Part shown: positions 22,528 to 33,651 of the stretch, piece after piece
How the letters are laid out: each line of letters opens with the position of its first letter
Numbering within the stretch: the first letter of the stretch is position 1
Assembly (NCBI GenBank): GCA_029531795.1
Contig: JAPEIS010000015.1
Span: forward strand, 1,116,001-1,180,000
From: Sclerotinia nivalis
Lineage: Eukaryota; Ascomycota; Leotiomycetes; Helotiales; Sclerotiniaceae
DNA: 64,000 bases
Direction: 5' to 3'
Made by a program: the position numbers and the translations under genes
The notes under the pieces: model-generated
Told to the model about the DNA's origin: nothing
What the model saw: only the letters and a program-made list of their open reading frames with translations
Database searches by the model: none

Positions 22528-25500
22528 GTCGGGTGTATCATGGAGCTGTTCTGTTTTCCTCCGGTTGAACACAAGAAGTGCATGGAAGTTCAAATCTTCA
22601 GATATTAGTCATCATTTTTTCACGTGATTACCGACCCGGTCGAGCAAGTAGCACTGAAGTTCACGAAGTTCCAGATGTTGGTTGGAGTGAAGTATGATGA
22701 AATCACCTTTATCTTATGGTCGTCAAGTCAACATTATATTGTTTAAGTTGTTAAGAACCAAATCACCTAGATTTAGTTTTGCTTATTGTGATGTGAAGAC
22801 AAAAAGCAGTAATTTGATGAAACGAAATTGGATTTTCGTGATAATCATCAGTTTAGGGAAACAACAGCGAAATATCTCTTTCTCCTGAATAAACATTCAT
22901 TAATGTAGAAGAAATAACGTCAATCCATCCCGGCACGTCTTCATTAACGAATCATTGATATTATCAAGAAGTACTTCGTAAAAAGATCGTAATTAACCCG
23001 AAAAGAACGCGCTTCGCTTACCCACTTGCTTGATTCCTCCTCCAGGTTTTCGTTCAGACCGCTTCTTGAATCACGAATCTCTATTCCATAAATGGCGTAA
23101 GCATGAGGGCTGTTCATACCGCAGCTGTTCAAGAAACGATGCAGAAAGAGGCTCGACCGCAAGATTCGCAATTGACCAATTAAAGGTCTGTTTGTGGTTT
23201 TCTGCTGGGGGATCTAAAACGTACTTGACCATATAGAGAATAGTTTATAAGATGAACTTGCAGAAAGGCTACACTAATTCCGATTCAAGATTGATGCATG
23301 CATGGCGAACAAGAGATGGAGAAATGGTAGGGTAGTTCGGGTAAGGGGTGATTCAATGATCAGATTGATGATGACTGGTTAACATCTCAAATTTGCCTGT
23401 TGGTACAGCAATAGTCAAATTTGAATCCCTCTTTGAATTCCTAACTGAGTACGAATAGGTGGGATGATCTAGTGACTAGGTACCTTTACCAAGAATTCAA
23501 GATGAGGGGAGAGGGGTTAAGAAAGGTACACTAGTAGGGAGGACACGGCAGAGTGAACCGATCGCCAGGTATGAACAATCAAATCATATCAATATCCGAG
23601 ATCCAACGATCTCCTCCATCTTTTGTTCTTCCGTGGGTTATGGTAAATTAGCATAATATATGAGTTAAGGTTGTTTAGAGTGAGAGTTCGTGTGTGAAAA
23701 CGGTAAGCGATGAACGAGATGAGACTCGGTGTTTCGTCTCATCAAAAGCAACAATTAACACCGCATTGATTGAAGACTTGGGAATCCATGCTTGTCTTCT
23801 CCATAGGATGTGATGTTGTTCTTTCGCCTTACGCGGCTGAAGGATTAAGCCTGTTAATCCCAAAATTTTCATACACCAAGCACTGTAGCGAAAGGTTGCA
23901 GGTCAAGAATTTCAATGGGATTGAGTTCCTTGAAGGACCCTGAAGAACTCCGTTTGATACAAATTAGTGCATATAATTCGGGTATATGCCATTGTAATTT
24001 GTACGGCATATTAGCTTTTAATCAAATGACCCGGAAGTGTCAAAAAATGGTCAAATATAATGAGTAAGATGGCGTACGTTAATAGGGAATGAAATGAATG
24101 GGACGAATGGTGATGCAAGACTGGACTGAACCCGGCCTGCAAGTGTTCAATCTTCAAGTGGATCAACGCACAAGACTGAATGACAGCTGTGCAGAGGCTG
24201 CGCGCTTTTAACAACACTGCAGTAGTGAAAAGATAAGCAGAGCCAGAGGAAGTAGACTTGAATTATACTTTGTAGTAGCCGAGTAGGACTCTTATGCATA
24301 TCTTAACGCATATCTTACGCACCCATCCTTTTAAGCAACTGCATAGAATTATTCCTGTCTTCAGCGTAGAAGGATATCCTGCACATGCAAGCAAGGAAAA
24401 GGATATCAAAACGCCAAAGCAGTTCAAGTCGTGCATGAATTTTAGCAGCGCCTTCCTCGGTCACCCCGGAAAAGCTAGAGAAGAGGTTGAAAGACAAAAA
24501 TGGAATACTAGACAATGTATACAGAGTACTCTTTTTTAGAATATTCTGCTCGTGGGCTAGAAGAGAGGTAAGAATAGAACAACTCAATCAAGTACATATC
24601 GTTCGTACATAGGTATGAAAAATTGCATATTTCCAAAACACAAAAATTGATGCAAATTCGGCATCATCATACCGTATCGAATTTCTTAAGATTTGGTAAT
24701 GAATTATCGGAGTTTTGTTATGGTATGGACAAGGTGATAGTGGAAGCCAAAAAAAGTTAACATTATTGAATATTCAAATTTTTAGTAGGGGTTCCCATAC
24801 AAATGACTTTTATACAAAGGCTTGAATGCTTGTACTTCCGTACTTTAACCAAGGACTTACCTGGACTTACCTGGACCTTACCTGGATTCGTCTATTTTTA
24901 TCATCATGAAGCTTCACTAATTCAAACTCACGGCTCAAGAGAAGGGCATCTGAGCATTTCAAAGTCCAACCACCCCCGCAAAAAGTACATTTTATGGTTC
25001 TTATCATCAGATGAAACCTTGATGGGATCATGGATCATGGGTCAGCTGCTAACTAAAGTTATTCAACCAAGAATCCTTTACCTACTTAGGCTTTAGAGAC
25101 TTTGAAAATAACCATATGGAGTATTTGGTAATTTCCCCTTCATCAGTCATAAATTTCAAATTTCGTAAATTCGTACAGTGGCCATGTCGAATTTTGTTTT
25201 GATGCTACGCTGTTACCCTGTACTCTTTCAAACCTTCACCTAAACAATGGCTTCTTATTAATTGTGTAAATTGGTAATTTGGAAATGCGAGATAGAGTGC
25301 TCACTGTACAACGTGTAACCCGGGCATCCCATTCGAAGGAAGGAAAAAGGACTTTGACTGATGATTCTCCACGGCTCCACGGACAACAAGCGCAACAGGG
25401 CAACGGAGTCTCAGATATTCTTCCGATGAATCCCTTTCACTACGTCTGTAAAAAGGTACCGGTTAGTGTGCACTGCATTCGTACATCGTATTGCACACTT

Positions 25501-26857
25501 GATGTAGATACGAAATCTATAAGAAATTGTTCCTGGGCGCCTCGGGAGAGATCCACGTTCTCTCCGGTTTTCTGACCTATCTGAATAGACTTGACCAAAA
25601 TTAGCCAAGGTAGTGGATTTGCTTGTATCAAGGAAGTGAATACAATGGGAGCATCGTGACAAATGAGTCTGTGATATAGTTCTTGATCTTGATCATGATA
25701 TGAAAGAGGAAACCGAGGAAGGAAATGAGTCTTTCGATATCTTTCAAGGAATTGAGGGAGGGGGTGAGTGATAATATTCTTGAGATATTTATTACATATT
25801 AATTCAAAAGAATTAAGATTAACTCTTTTCTGATTCTGATCTTGATCTTTGATCTTGATATTGATTTGATATTGAATCTGATTCTGGTTCAATGTTCGGA
25901 ATCCTTTCTTTTCTCAATTATTACTAGGTAGTAGATAACTACGGATTTATGTAGATTCTCAGTACGTACATTACAGTAAAGTACTCTTGGAATCTCTCTC
26001 TCACTCTTTTTATCAAAAACTACCTACCTACCTACCTGCCGACCTACCTAGTACCTACTTACTCCTAGTAGATACTTAAAATTCTTGACAATCCAATACT
26101 CGATTGGGGGGCTTCCTTATTAATTTCTTAGATCCACTTTTCTAACCTCTGAGTTTAAGTGACTTTTTAGCGTGCTTTTCTTAGCTAACGCCAGCATTTG
26201 GGACGAATTTCAACTCACATACCACCTCTCCGTCTTTCGTAGAATCTTATTTTGGTCCTTTCGGTTTTTTGGTCACAACTCTTTCTCTTTCTCTTTCTCT
26301 CTCCCCCCCTCCCCCCAACAACCACCTCTTTCAAACCCTTCTTCCTTTGGTAGTAGATTCAGTTGCATGTCCATATCAAAGGGCTTTGCTTCTGATCTCT
26401 ACCGTCCATTCCTTTAAAACTAACCACATTTTATCACTCCTTTCTCATCTGCAATTTTACGAATCAGTTATTCATCGAATTTCTTCAATTTCACCCAGTA
26501 TCTCCGAGACCTCATCTTTGCAGCCTCCGAAATGTATGTCGAAAATCTACTCATTTCTGCCATTGCGATTACCTTTATCAGATCTTGCGCATTTATTTAT
26601 TTGGATGCATTGAAAGGGTGTACATGCTAATTAACTATCGCAGATTGGATCATTGTCGTTGTGTCGCCCGTATTCCTATTTTACGATTTGAATCGAATAA
26701 TTCTCTCTCTCTCTCTCGACTCAGCGCGCATCTCAACTTATATTTTGGAACTGCGAGCGGTTTCTTCTTCGATAACATTTTATATTTTACTTGAACCATA
26801 TGGTATTCTTCTAGGGGTTTGTCCAATTGTTGGTTGTTCGACCCGATTTTAGGCAAC
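22528..26857. other. Long divergent intergenic region and 5' leader
   Basis: About 4.3 kb separates the mitochondrial orphan from the proline-rich gene. No ORF here has a recognisable domain. Features seen are a CCTACCTA-rich stretch at about 26021-26080, a CT-rich core-promoter-like tract at 26279-26320, and a probable 5' UTR intron at 26534-26643. The middle (23.2-25.9 kb) shows only AT-rich low complexity and short direct repeats such as GGACTTACCT at about 24850. Confidence 0.6.
26534..26643 (+). other. Probable 5' UTR intron of the proline-rich gene
   Basis: Donor GTATGT at 26534, branch-like GCTAATT near 26627 and acceptor CGCAG ending at 26643 give a 110-nt intron in the leader. The remaining leader has several short upstream ATGs, so translation may be controlled by uORFs. 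Confidence 0.5.
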
Positions 26858-29476
26858 ATGGCTACCATATCAACAACTGCACAAAATGAAGTTGACACCC
26901 CTTCACAACTTCCCACCTTCGTCTTTCCCGCAAGAGCATCTCTGTCATCTGCTCCCGCACCATTTCCAAGAACCTCAGGTCGACGTCCGATGTCTATACC
27001 TACAGAATTGCCCAGTTTCTCCTTTAATCCATCAACGACAACGACACCATCGTCCGCAAGCCCTGCAATTTCTCCACCAGTCTCTCCATGTTTCGCAAAT
27101 TTCGATTTATCCAACTCCCCTAGAGCGGCTGTACATCGCAGAGGTACGAGTGAATTCATAGGTGGGGATGGAAAGGTAGGCTCGAGCGCAGGATTGATGA
27201 GTACCAGTCCAACTCAAGGAGATGACGTTTTACCTCCGCCTAATCCAGGAAGACGTGGGCATGCACATCGACGTTCCGCTGCTGTATCAGCGCATGATAT
27301 CAAAATGATTCTGAATCCTACTGCTCCAAATACACCGTCAATCCCACGAGGAGGATCCGCCCCGACCTCTCCATCCAGTCTTGAGAATCAACAAGGTGCA
27401 CCCGGCCTGGCTAAATCTGCCAGCAATGATGACGCTTCTCCCATCAAAATCCTCAATCGTGCCCGCGTCGGCTTCTCAGAAAACGTTGAATTCATTCCTA
27501 GGCCAGTGAGCGTAGTTTCTAGTGATACATCTAGCACAGTCACAATGCGACCAACTCATTCAGTATCAAATTCTCTGAGCTCAATTGTGTCTGGAGGGGC
27601 CGTGACTCCTCCAGTCAATCTCGCTCCTTCGAATAAGGACCTTCTCGCCCTGCCATCGCCCAATATTCGAGGAGCAGATTCACGGCCCAGAACTGCAAAC
27701 GCTATTTTAGACCCAATCAAGGACACAGCTCAACCAGCAGAGACCTGTGTATCTCAGAGACGACGTGGATCCATGCCTTTACTCGATGATATTCAGGCTA
27801 TTGCCCCTCCAAGTCCTAGGAAAAAGTGGACGTTTTTCGGACACGAGCCAGCATCTGGCAACTCTTCACCAAGCCGATCGCGTCCTGTTAGTTCAACATC
27901 CATGGATAAAACACCAGACACTACTGCATCTGTTTCCTCGCGTTCAAGTCCCAAAATTGACATCACAGACACTTACCACATGCCGTCCATCGAACCTTCA
28001 TGTTCCCGTAGGTCTTCGATATCAAGGAAATCTGGCAAGAAACAAAAGAAGGTCAAATCCTGGGCAGGATCGATACTATCGAGGAAGTCTCGCAGTCGTG
28101 GTCAGAAGAAGAAGAAGGGAGGCCGCCGTTCCGCAACACCTCCTATGCGTCCTTATTCGGCAATGAGTGATTCCGCAGCACTTGATATTCAACCTTTACC
28201 TATTCATGCTGAAGAATCTCCCGCTCCCGAGCAACAAGATTTTGCATCATGGAAGCCAAGGCAGACTTACCCATCTGATGACGATGCTATGAGTCCTATC
28301 ATTGACCTAGATGCCGCTCTTGGCCCCTTCAATACCCCTTCCTCCTACGGTGCTGAATGGGAATCATCACAAAAGACATCTTCTAAGAGACGAATGCATA
28401 GTGCAGCAGGCATAGGAGGAATCATAGGGCCGGGTATGCATTATCATCGACGAGCCGAGAGTGCCCCTGAAATGGTTCCATTCGAAAATCGATTCGGCAT
28501 ACATCGTCTCGGTAGCAGCTCCACTATGGCTGACGTATTTGAAGAAGATGAGGAAGATGATGAATGGGAGGATACGAAGGCTTCTTCAGACAAAGATTCT
28601 TTGGCCAGAACCGAAGATGATGACCAAAATGCCCTCGGTATCGACATCACGGTCGTGGAGACGGAAGCGTCCAATAGCGATAGGATTATGGATTGGACAA
28701 TTGACGAGTCACGAGGTGTAAAGCGAAATGATAGTGGACCTAGTGAAAGTGAGCGTAAGAACATTAGTGCGAGTCTGAAATCCGACCACTCCAATACGTC
28801 TTTGAAGGATGAGCCAAATATGGAAGAAGAATCTATCAGTCCAATTGAGATTGCAGATGATTCCATTCCTCCTAGACCCGATTCTGGCGCACAGTCCTCG
28901 GAATCTACCGCCACTCCACCTTTCCGCCCACGACCTGCCAAAGATCTTGCACCTGTTGAGATCAATCCTTTCTCGCTACAACCTGCATATCTTATACCGA
29001 ATAGTCCTCATTCGACCACCCATTCCTCATTCCCGTCTCCCAGATCACCATTCTCGTACGATACACAGCGCATATCCACAGCTCCATCATCCATCGCAGA
29101 TGAAAATGCCTTCCACTCGTTACTACTTGGCGAGCCCGGACCAGAATTGAGAATGTCCGTGGATGATGTTCCATCGCTGACAAGTAGCAATTCCACCATG
29201 ACAAGAGAAAGTGGTGCAAATCCCGGTTACATCTTCCGAGATGGCCAACGTTCGGTCTCTGTTTCTGCTGCTAGTGGCCCAACTCGAAAACGCTCCAGCA
29301 TGGCTAGCTTGTCCCGCTTAATAAGCACTTCTCATGGCGAAAGAAGCAAATTGTCTATTGAATCTCGTGCCCCTAGCAATTCTGACATGGAGAAAAAAAA
29401 TAAAGGAAGCAAGAGTAAACGAATCAGTCGTATGATTCAGTTCTGGAAGCCCAAGGAGACAAAAGAATCTACTTGA
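26858..29476 (+). CDS. Proline/serine-rich conserved fungal protein ('cell wall proline-rich' type)
   Basis: One exon of 872 aa starting at the ATG with good context (CAACATGG) at 26858; the frame opens 13 codons earlier with a TTG/ATG-less extension. There is no signal peptide. The N-terminal third is Pro/Ser-rich with repeated SPP/TPS motifs. Conserved islands follow: HDIKMILNPTAPNTPS, RRGSMPLLDDIQAIAPPSP, RKKWTFFGHE. Near residue 400 is a strongly basic cluster (RKSGKKQKK, SRGQKKKKGGRR) that could bind nucleic acid or phosphoinositides or act as a nuclear signal. An acidic run (FEEDEEDDEWED) lies near residue 565. Its end is Lys-rich (KKNKGSKSKRISRMIQFW). Homologues are often labelled cell wall proline-rich protein, but this sequence looks intracellular. 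Many SP/TP sites suggest CDK/MAPK regulation. Confidence 0.75.
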   Translation: MATISTTAQNEVDTPSQLPTFVFPARASLSSAPAPFPRTSGRRPMSIPTELPSFSFNPSTTTTPSSASPAISPPVSPCFANFDLSNSPRAAVHRRGTSEFIGGDGKVGSSAGLMSTSPTQGDDVLPPPNPGRRGHAHRRSAAVSAHDIKMILNPTAPNTPSIPRGGSAPTSPSSLENQQGAPGLAKSASNDDASPIKILNRARVGFSENVEFIPRPVSVVSSDTSSTVTMRPTHSVSNSLSSIVSGGAVTPPVNLAPSNKDLLALPSPNIRGADSRPRTANAILDPIKDTAQPAETCVSQRRRGSMPLLDDIQAIAPPSPRKKWTFFGHEPASGNSSPSRSRPVSSTSMDKTPDTTASVSSRSSPKIDITDTYHMPSIEPSCSRRSSISRKSGKKQKKVKSWAGSILSRKSRSRGQKKKKGGRRSATPPMRPYSAMSDSAALDIQPLPIHAEESPAPEQQDFASWKPRQTYPSDDDAMSPIIDLDAALGPFNTPSSYGAEWESSQKTSSKRRMHSAAGIGGIIGPGMHYHRRAESAPEMVPFENRFGIHRLGSSSTMADVFEEDEEDDEWEDTKASSDKDSLARTEDDDQNALGIDITVVETEASNSDRIMDWTIDESRGVKRNDSGPSESERKNISASLKSDHSNTSLKDEPNMEEESISPIEIADDSIPPRPDSGAQSSESTATPPFRPRPAKDLAPVEINPFSLQPAYLIPNSPHSTTHSSFPSPRSPFSYDTQRISTAPSSIADENAFHSLLLGEPGPELRMSVDDVPSLTSSNSTMTRESGANPGYIFRDGQRSVSVSAASGPTRKRSSMASLSRLISTSHGERSKLSIESRAPSNSDMEKKNKGSKSKRISRMIQFWKPKETKEST

Positions 29477-30823
29477 TCGTTATTTGTGCTGTGCCATTTA
29501 ACTTTTGCCCGAGCCTCACCCATCTCCACTATACACAATTCCACACATCTCCCGGTGGTCGAATTCAACTTTATGACGCGAACTTGGTACATATGACCGG
29601 AATGACAATCTATCCTCATTGCAATACACATCATTGAACATTGACGGGTTTAATGTTTATCTTTCAATATCTCACGGCCAATCAATATCAGATTGGTCTC
29701 CTTTTTTCAAGCTTCTTTGGTTTATACCTTGGCAAAGCACTTTGCACTTTTGAGCGAGATTTCGGCGTTCTTCAGATTTGAACAGGCGCGATACAGAAGA
29801 ATAACTTTACTACACTGCTGCATATGCATCAAATTTCTCTCCGGGATTGGAAAGACTCTTGCATTTAGGACAAGATGTACGGGTGGCTAGTTTCGAAACG
29901 TTTTCTTATTTTAATGATAAAGCTGCGTGTATGGGTGGCATGAAGATGATTTAGTGTTTGCTTTGGATTTTGCTTCATTTGCTTTGGCCCCCGGGTGTGC
30001 GGGAAGGAAGAGTAAACTTTCATTTCGATCACGGAATTCACAAATAGGAATTTAAAGGGAGGAGTGGTCACATCTGCTGTTGTGCGGCGCAAATATCTAT
30101 CTCAAATAGGAAACATATTTCTCATCATGAGAGATAGGGTGGAATGATGGGATTGAAGAAAGGGTGGCATGTCTGTAGCCAATAGACTGCGTGAGCACTC
30201 TCATACTGAAGTATGGTTGATGCGATTAACATAATGAATATACTGAAATTAGAAATATACATTCCTTTGTCAAAGTGCAAAAGATATCTAAATGTGTGGT
30301 ACTTGAGAGTGATTTTGTGATTTCTTGATATTCAATGGTATACCTAATTGTCCATACAAGTTTTCGATAGTACGCGTGTATGTCAACAAGAATAATACGA
30401 TTTCCTCTATTTGAGATAATTTTAGTTCAACCTCATCCTTTTCTTCCGTTCAATCTTTAATTTTCTTCAAACTAATATAAACATTTTCACCCTGATTGGA
30501 AAACTTGAGGAATCCAGCCTTGCGTCGCCTTGTGCACGAACCTCTTGATCTTGACCTCGGCAACCAAAAAGGTCAAATATCTATCTCTTGCTCGACCGAC
30601 AATTCCATAACGACTCCTTCGACGTACTTCTCAAGTCGGTGTACATCAGTGCTGGTATTAGGCGATTAAGAGCTTTATCTCTCGTCTAGATTAGGTCTAA
30701 GATATCTTGTATTCCGGCACTGACTTCTACCATTTTACTCAATCTCAAAATATACATCCCAGCACAAATCCACACATAACGCATCGCATCACAGCGCATT
30801 CCCTCCCATCCATCAATCACACC
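29477..30823. other. Intergenic, promoter of the E2 gene
   Basis: No gene is seen. It holds the 3' UTR of the proline-rich gene and the AT-rich upstream and C-rich leader (30700-30823) of the E2 gene. ORFs at 29693-29890 and 29865-30092 are unsupported. Confidence 0.6.
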
Positions 30824-31333
30824 ATGTCTCGCTCCCCCACCAAAAGAATCCTTACCGAACTCACGTCCTACAACAGTTCCCCCCCGTCCCCCTCCCAAAC
30901 CGGCATCGTCTCTCTCGCCCCCTCCCCCTCCTCCCTCCTCACCCTCTCCGCCATCCTCCAATGTCCGTCTTCCTCCCCACCCTCCCTCGGCTACCTCGGT
31001 GGCCGCTGGCTGCTCTCCATCTCCCTCCCTTCTAACTATCCCATCGGCGCCCCAAAGATAAAATTCGTAACGAGAATCTGTCATCCGAATGTTAAATGGG
31101 AGACGGGGGAGATTTGTCTGGATGTTTTGGCGGATAAGTGGACGCCGGTTTTAGGGGTGGTCGGCGCGTTGGAGTGTGTGGGTGCGCTGGTGGCGGGCGG
31201 TGGTGATGAGACGAGTCCGTTGAATGTGGAGGTTGCTAAGTTGAGGGGGATGGGGGATGTGGTTGGGGCGAGGGCGTTGGTGGGTTGGTGGTGTGGGGAG
31301 GAGAGGTTTGAGGGGGAGTTGGAGGATGTGTAG
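30824..31333 (+). CDS. pex4: Peroxisomal ubiquitin-conjugating enzyme E2 (PEX4-like)
   Basis: An intronless 169-aa protein starting at ACCATGTC (30824); an upstream in-frame ATG at 30707 would add 39 unlikely residues. It is a complete UBC fold: GGRWLLSISLPSNYP, FVTRICHPNV (HPN motif) and active-site Cys in GEICLDVL. The C-terminal SPLNVEVAKL...VGARALVGWW...EERFEGE is typical of fungal PEX4, the E2 that monoubiquitinates the PTS1/PTS5 receptor at the peroxisomal membrane for recycling. PEX4 needs a Pex22 anchor, which is not seen here. The sense strand is strongly C-rich to about 31075 and strongly G-rich after it, with a corresponding codon shift. Other cytosolic E2 classes are less likely given the C-terminus. 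Confidence 0.85.
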   Translation: MSRSPTKRILTELTSYNSSPPSPSQTGIVSLAPSPSSLLTLSAILQCPSSSPPSLGYLGGRWLLSISLPSNYPIGAPKIKFVTRICHPNVKWETGEICLDVLADKWTPVLGVVGALECVGALVAGGGDETSPLNVEVAKLRGMGDVVGARALVGWWCGEERFEGELEDV

Positions 31334-31521
31334 GTGTGGGTGTGGGTGTAGAGGAGGAAGCGGATAGAGAATGGGGAAAGGGTGGACAATTGGGAGGGGA
31401 TGGTAAAAAGGGCAGGGGGTCAATATCAAGCGGAAAGAAATGTGCGGATATTTGACGTGAAGGAACAGCAAATTGCACAGCCGGATGCGCATACATCAGA
31501 CAGCATGCGACTTACCTACAC
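31334..31521 (+). other. Gap between E2 and UIM-like ORF
   Basis: About 190 bp, G-rich then AT-rich; probable 3' UTR of the E2 gene. Antisense Pro/His/Thr ORFs here are shadows of the G-rich strand. Confidence 0.5.
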
Positions 31522-31803
31522 ATGAATTCCGATCCAAAACATCTCCCACGAAATTACGAGTCTGAAATCGATTTAGCGCTAGCATTGTCATTGTCGAATC
31601 TACCAAGCAACACCTCCTATACACAAACGAGAAACTACGAGAAAAGAATAATTTGGATACAGCATTTGGAGTTCATAGCAGGGCGTTTTGGGTTTCATAT
31701 CAACAGTGGTGCTACTATATTGAAAAGATTACAGAAGGAGATTATACTTACTATACGAACTTTGAGGAGGGGAAGAGTTGTACTTTCTTGCATATACAAT
31801 TGA
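31522..31803 (+). pseudogene. Short ORF with UIM-like motif, possibly a frameshifted or spliced gene
   Basis: The ATG at 31522 opens a frame beginning MNSDPKHLPRNYESEIDLALALSLS. ESEIDLALALSLS fits the ubiquitin-interacting motif (hydrophobic-xx-A-hydrophobic-xx-S after acidic residues). After about residue 30 this frame loses protein-like character. The next frame (about 31600-31800) reads LDTAFGVHSRAFWVSYQQW...YTNFEEGKSCTFLH, which looks more genuine but has no ATG of its own. A frameshift or an unrecognised splice would join them. A donor-like GTATGT follows at 31806. It sits just downstream of the E2 gene on the same strand. Function is unknown. Confidence 0.35.
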
Positions 31804-33060
31804 TAGGTATGTGGTTAGATATGGAGACCATATGTTTATATATACATTCAGGCATATATACATTCAGGCATGATTATAATGAAGGGAAGATCACTATACC
31901 TTTACATATCCATCTACCTATTTATTTACCGGCGTACTAATCGAGCAGTAGTTCTGCTGTAATCCCATAATCAAAATCTCCGGTGAAAATCCCCTTTCTT
32001 TCACCACCATATATACGTAAAACAAACCAAGGAACAGTTTCCTCCTATTTTTCGCTTCAACTAAAGATATTCTCCATCTGATATTAGAAAAGTTCTGTTG
32101 CATATCCATAAGATAATATGACTCTTGCATTCGTGAAGTATTTTTAAAATGACAACAAGGATGGAAAGTGGAAAGGAAATGGTTTGTTGATGGAAATTTA
32201 AAGGTTTCGAGGGGTTTACGGAACTGGTAATGTGAAAAGGCAGCGGAAGGGAATGGGAAATGCGAATAAGTTACGAATGGGTGGTAACGTAGGGATAAGG
32301 AGCTGGAAATTCATCCTTGGCTTTGAGTTTATCACTCCCCGCAGCACTGAAATGGGTGTGGGAAAGGGATTGTTGGAAGAATTGTGTGAGTTCACAATTC
32401 AATAGAGTCATTAGGTTTCGACTCGACTGAAACTTCTTCTAGTGAATGAATGATATGACTACTCAGTAGAAACGATTCTTGCTATAGTCATAAGTAAGTG
32501 TGCCATATATTGCCCTCAGACTTTTCGACTCAGACTTTTCGACTCAGACTTTTCGATTCAGAGCAATAATCATCAAGGATACTAGGAAGATTGTCCCCTT
32601 AAAGGTTGCTAGAATCCCCCTCGAAGTGAGCTTAGAGATATTGCACACATCATCAATAAACAGTACAGGTCGAATCCTACCAATATCCAAGATTTTACAA
32701 ATAAACGGCTTTGTTCATTTTGCTTGCTAGAATATAGTCTTTTCTTCTCAGCTGTTTAACTTGCAATACTATATCTTTGCAGTTTTGACAGTACGAGGTG
32801 CTGATTGCTCTCGGTTCTTCATCCGTCTCCATCAAAACATCTAGCTTTCTCCGCATCTAGTTCACAGCACAACCCGATTTCCACCCACAGCACAGCACAG
32901 CACATCTCGACCTCGACCCCGAAGTCACACATCAACCACATCATCACATCCACAAATCCATCCAGGTATCCCCCCATCACCACTCCCATCCCATTCATCA
33001 AACCCCCTCTAACCTCCAAAATAGCACCACACCAACACCAACACCAACAAGATACAAAAA
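31804..33060. other. Intergenic and leader of micro-ORF A
   Basis: Holds a tandem 14-bp repeat (32515-32561) and a segment (32440-32690) homologous to 34429-34640. A C-rich spliced-looking leader with intron-like GTATCC...CTAAC...ATAG spans 32966-33024. No ATG-initiated gene is seen. Confidence 0.55.
32515..32561 (+). repeat. 14-bp tandem repeat, three copies
   Basis: The unit CTCAGACTTTTCGA is repeated three times, followed by a partial copy. The single related copy (TTTCGACTCA) in the paired unit at about 34506 suggests local expansion after duplication. Confidence 0.85.
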
Positions 33061-33153
33061 TTGTCAACAGAAGTCATCATCAGTGAAAGTATCGCGGGAA
33101 CCGCGATCTTGGTAGCTATTGTCTACTTAGTGTACAGGTGGTATCACAGTTAG
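33061..33153 (+). pseudogene. Micro-ORF A: single-helix peptide lacking an ATG
   Basis: Reading from TTG 33061 gives about 30 residues ending at TAG 33153, with one membrane helix (ISESIAGTAILVAIVYLVY) and a short polar/basic end (RWYHS). The exon start at 33025, after a 59-nt leader intron, is in the same frame, but no ATG occurs anywhere upstream in the leader. At the position where paralogue-like micro-ORFs B and C carry AACATGGA, this copy has AACAGAA, as if two bases were lost. It is either a dead copy or a non-AUG-initiated peptide. Confidence 0.4.
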
Positions 33154-33532
33154 AAAAGAAGAGATGCTGCGGAGTGGATAGAGTGGTCTAAGTACTAGCT
33201 ATAGTTCTCCTGGGATCGGTTTTAGGGGTGGGATTTGGGGTGCTGGGGAGTTGGGGAGTGTGCTGTGTTTGCTCTTCTTTTGTTGGTATGGCATGTGTAT
33301 GGGGTTGTGGGGTTGGATGGTGAGGTGGAAATAGTTGGGCACGTTAAGTGGTTTGATGACGGGCGGGGCAGGGGATTAGATAGATGGAATAACAAAGTCG
33401 TAACCCCCTTTGTATTTGGTTTTGCTGGTACATCAGGTAAATACCTGTTTTTACCAAGTACTCGAACCTCTAAGCTCGACTACTTGCACGCGTTAATGTT
33501 ATAAAATTGGATTCTTAGTTCCTTATACTTAA

Positions 33533-33565
33533 ATACAAAGATACAAAGATACAAAGATACAAAGA
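33533..33565 (+). repeat. 8-bp tandem repeat (ATACAAAG)n
   Basis: Four tandem copies of ATACAAAG, AT-rich, just upstream of a second tandem array. Confidence 0.85.
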
Positions 33566-33587
33566 TGTGGAAGGAATTCTAATATAT

Positions 33588-33651
33588 CTTTAAGATTTAA
33601 GATTTAAGATTTAAGATTTAAGATTTAAGATTTAAGATTTAAGATTTAAGA
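33588..33651 (+). repeat. 7-bp tandem repeat (TTTAAGA)n
   Basis: About nine perfect copies of TTTAAGA. It is not the telomeric TTAGGG and lies internally, so it is a simple satellite. Confidence 0.92.

Noticed and set aside
31081..31496. Minus-strand Pro/His/Thr-rich ORFs
   Set aside because: Products of the G-rich strand of the E2 gene and its 3' flank.
33588..33651. Possible telomere-like or CRISPR-like array
   Set aside because: TTTAAGA is not a fungal telomere unit and has no spacers; it is a simple internal satellite.
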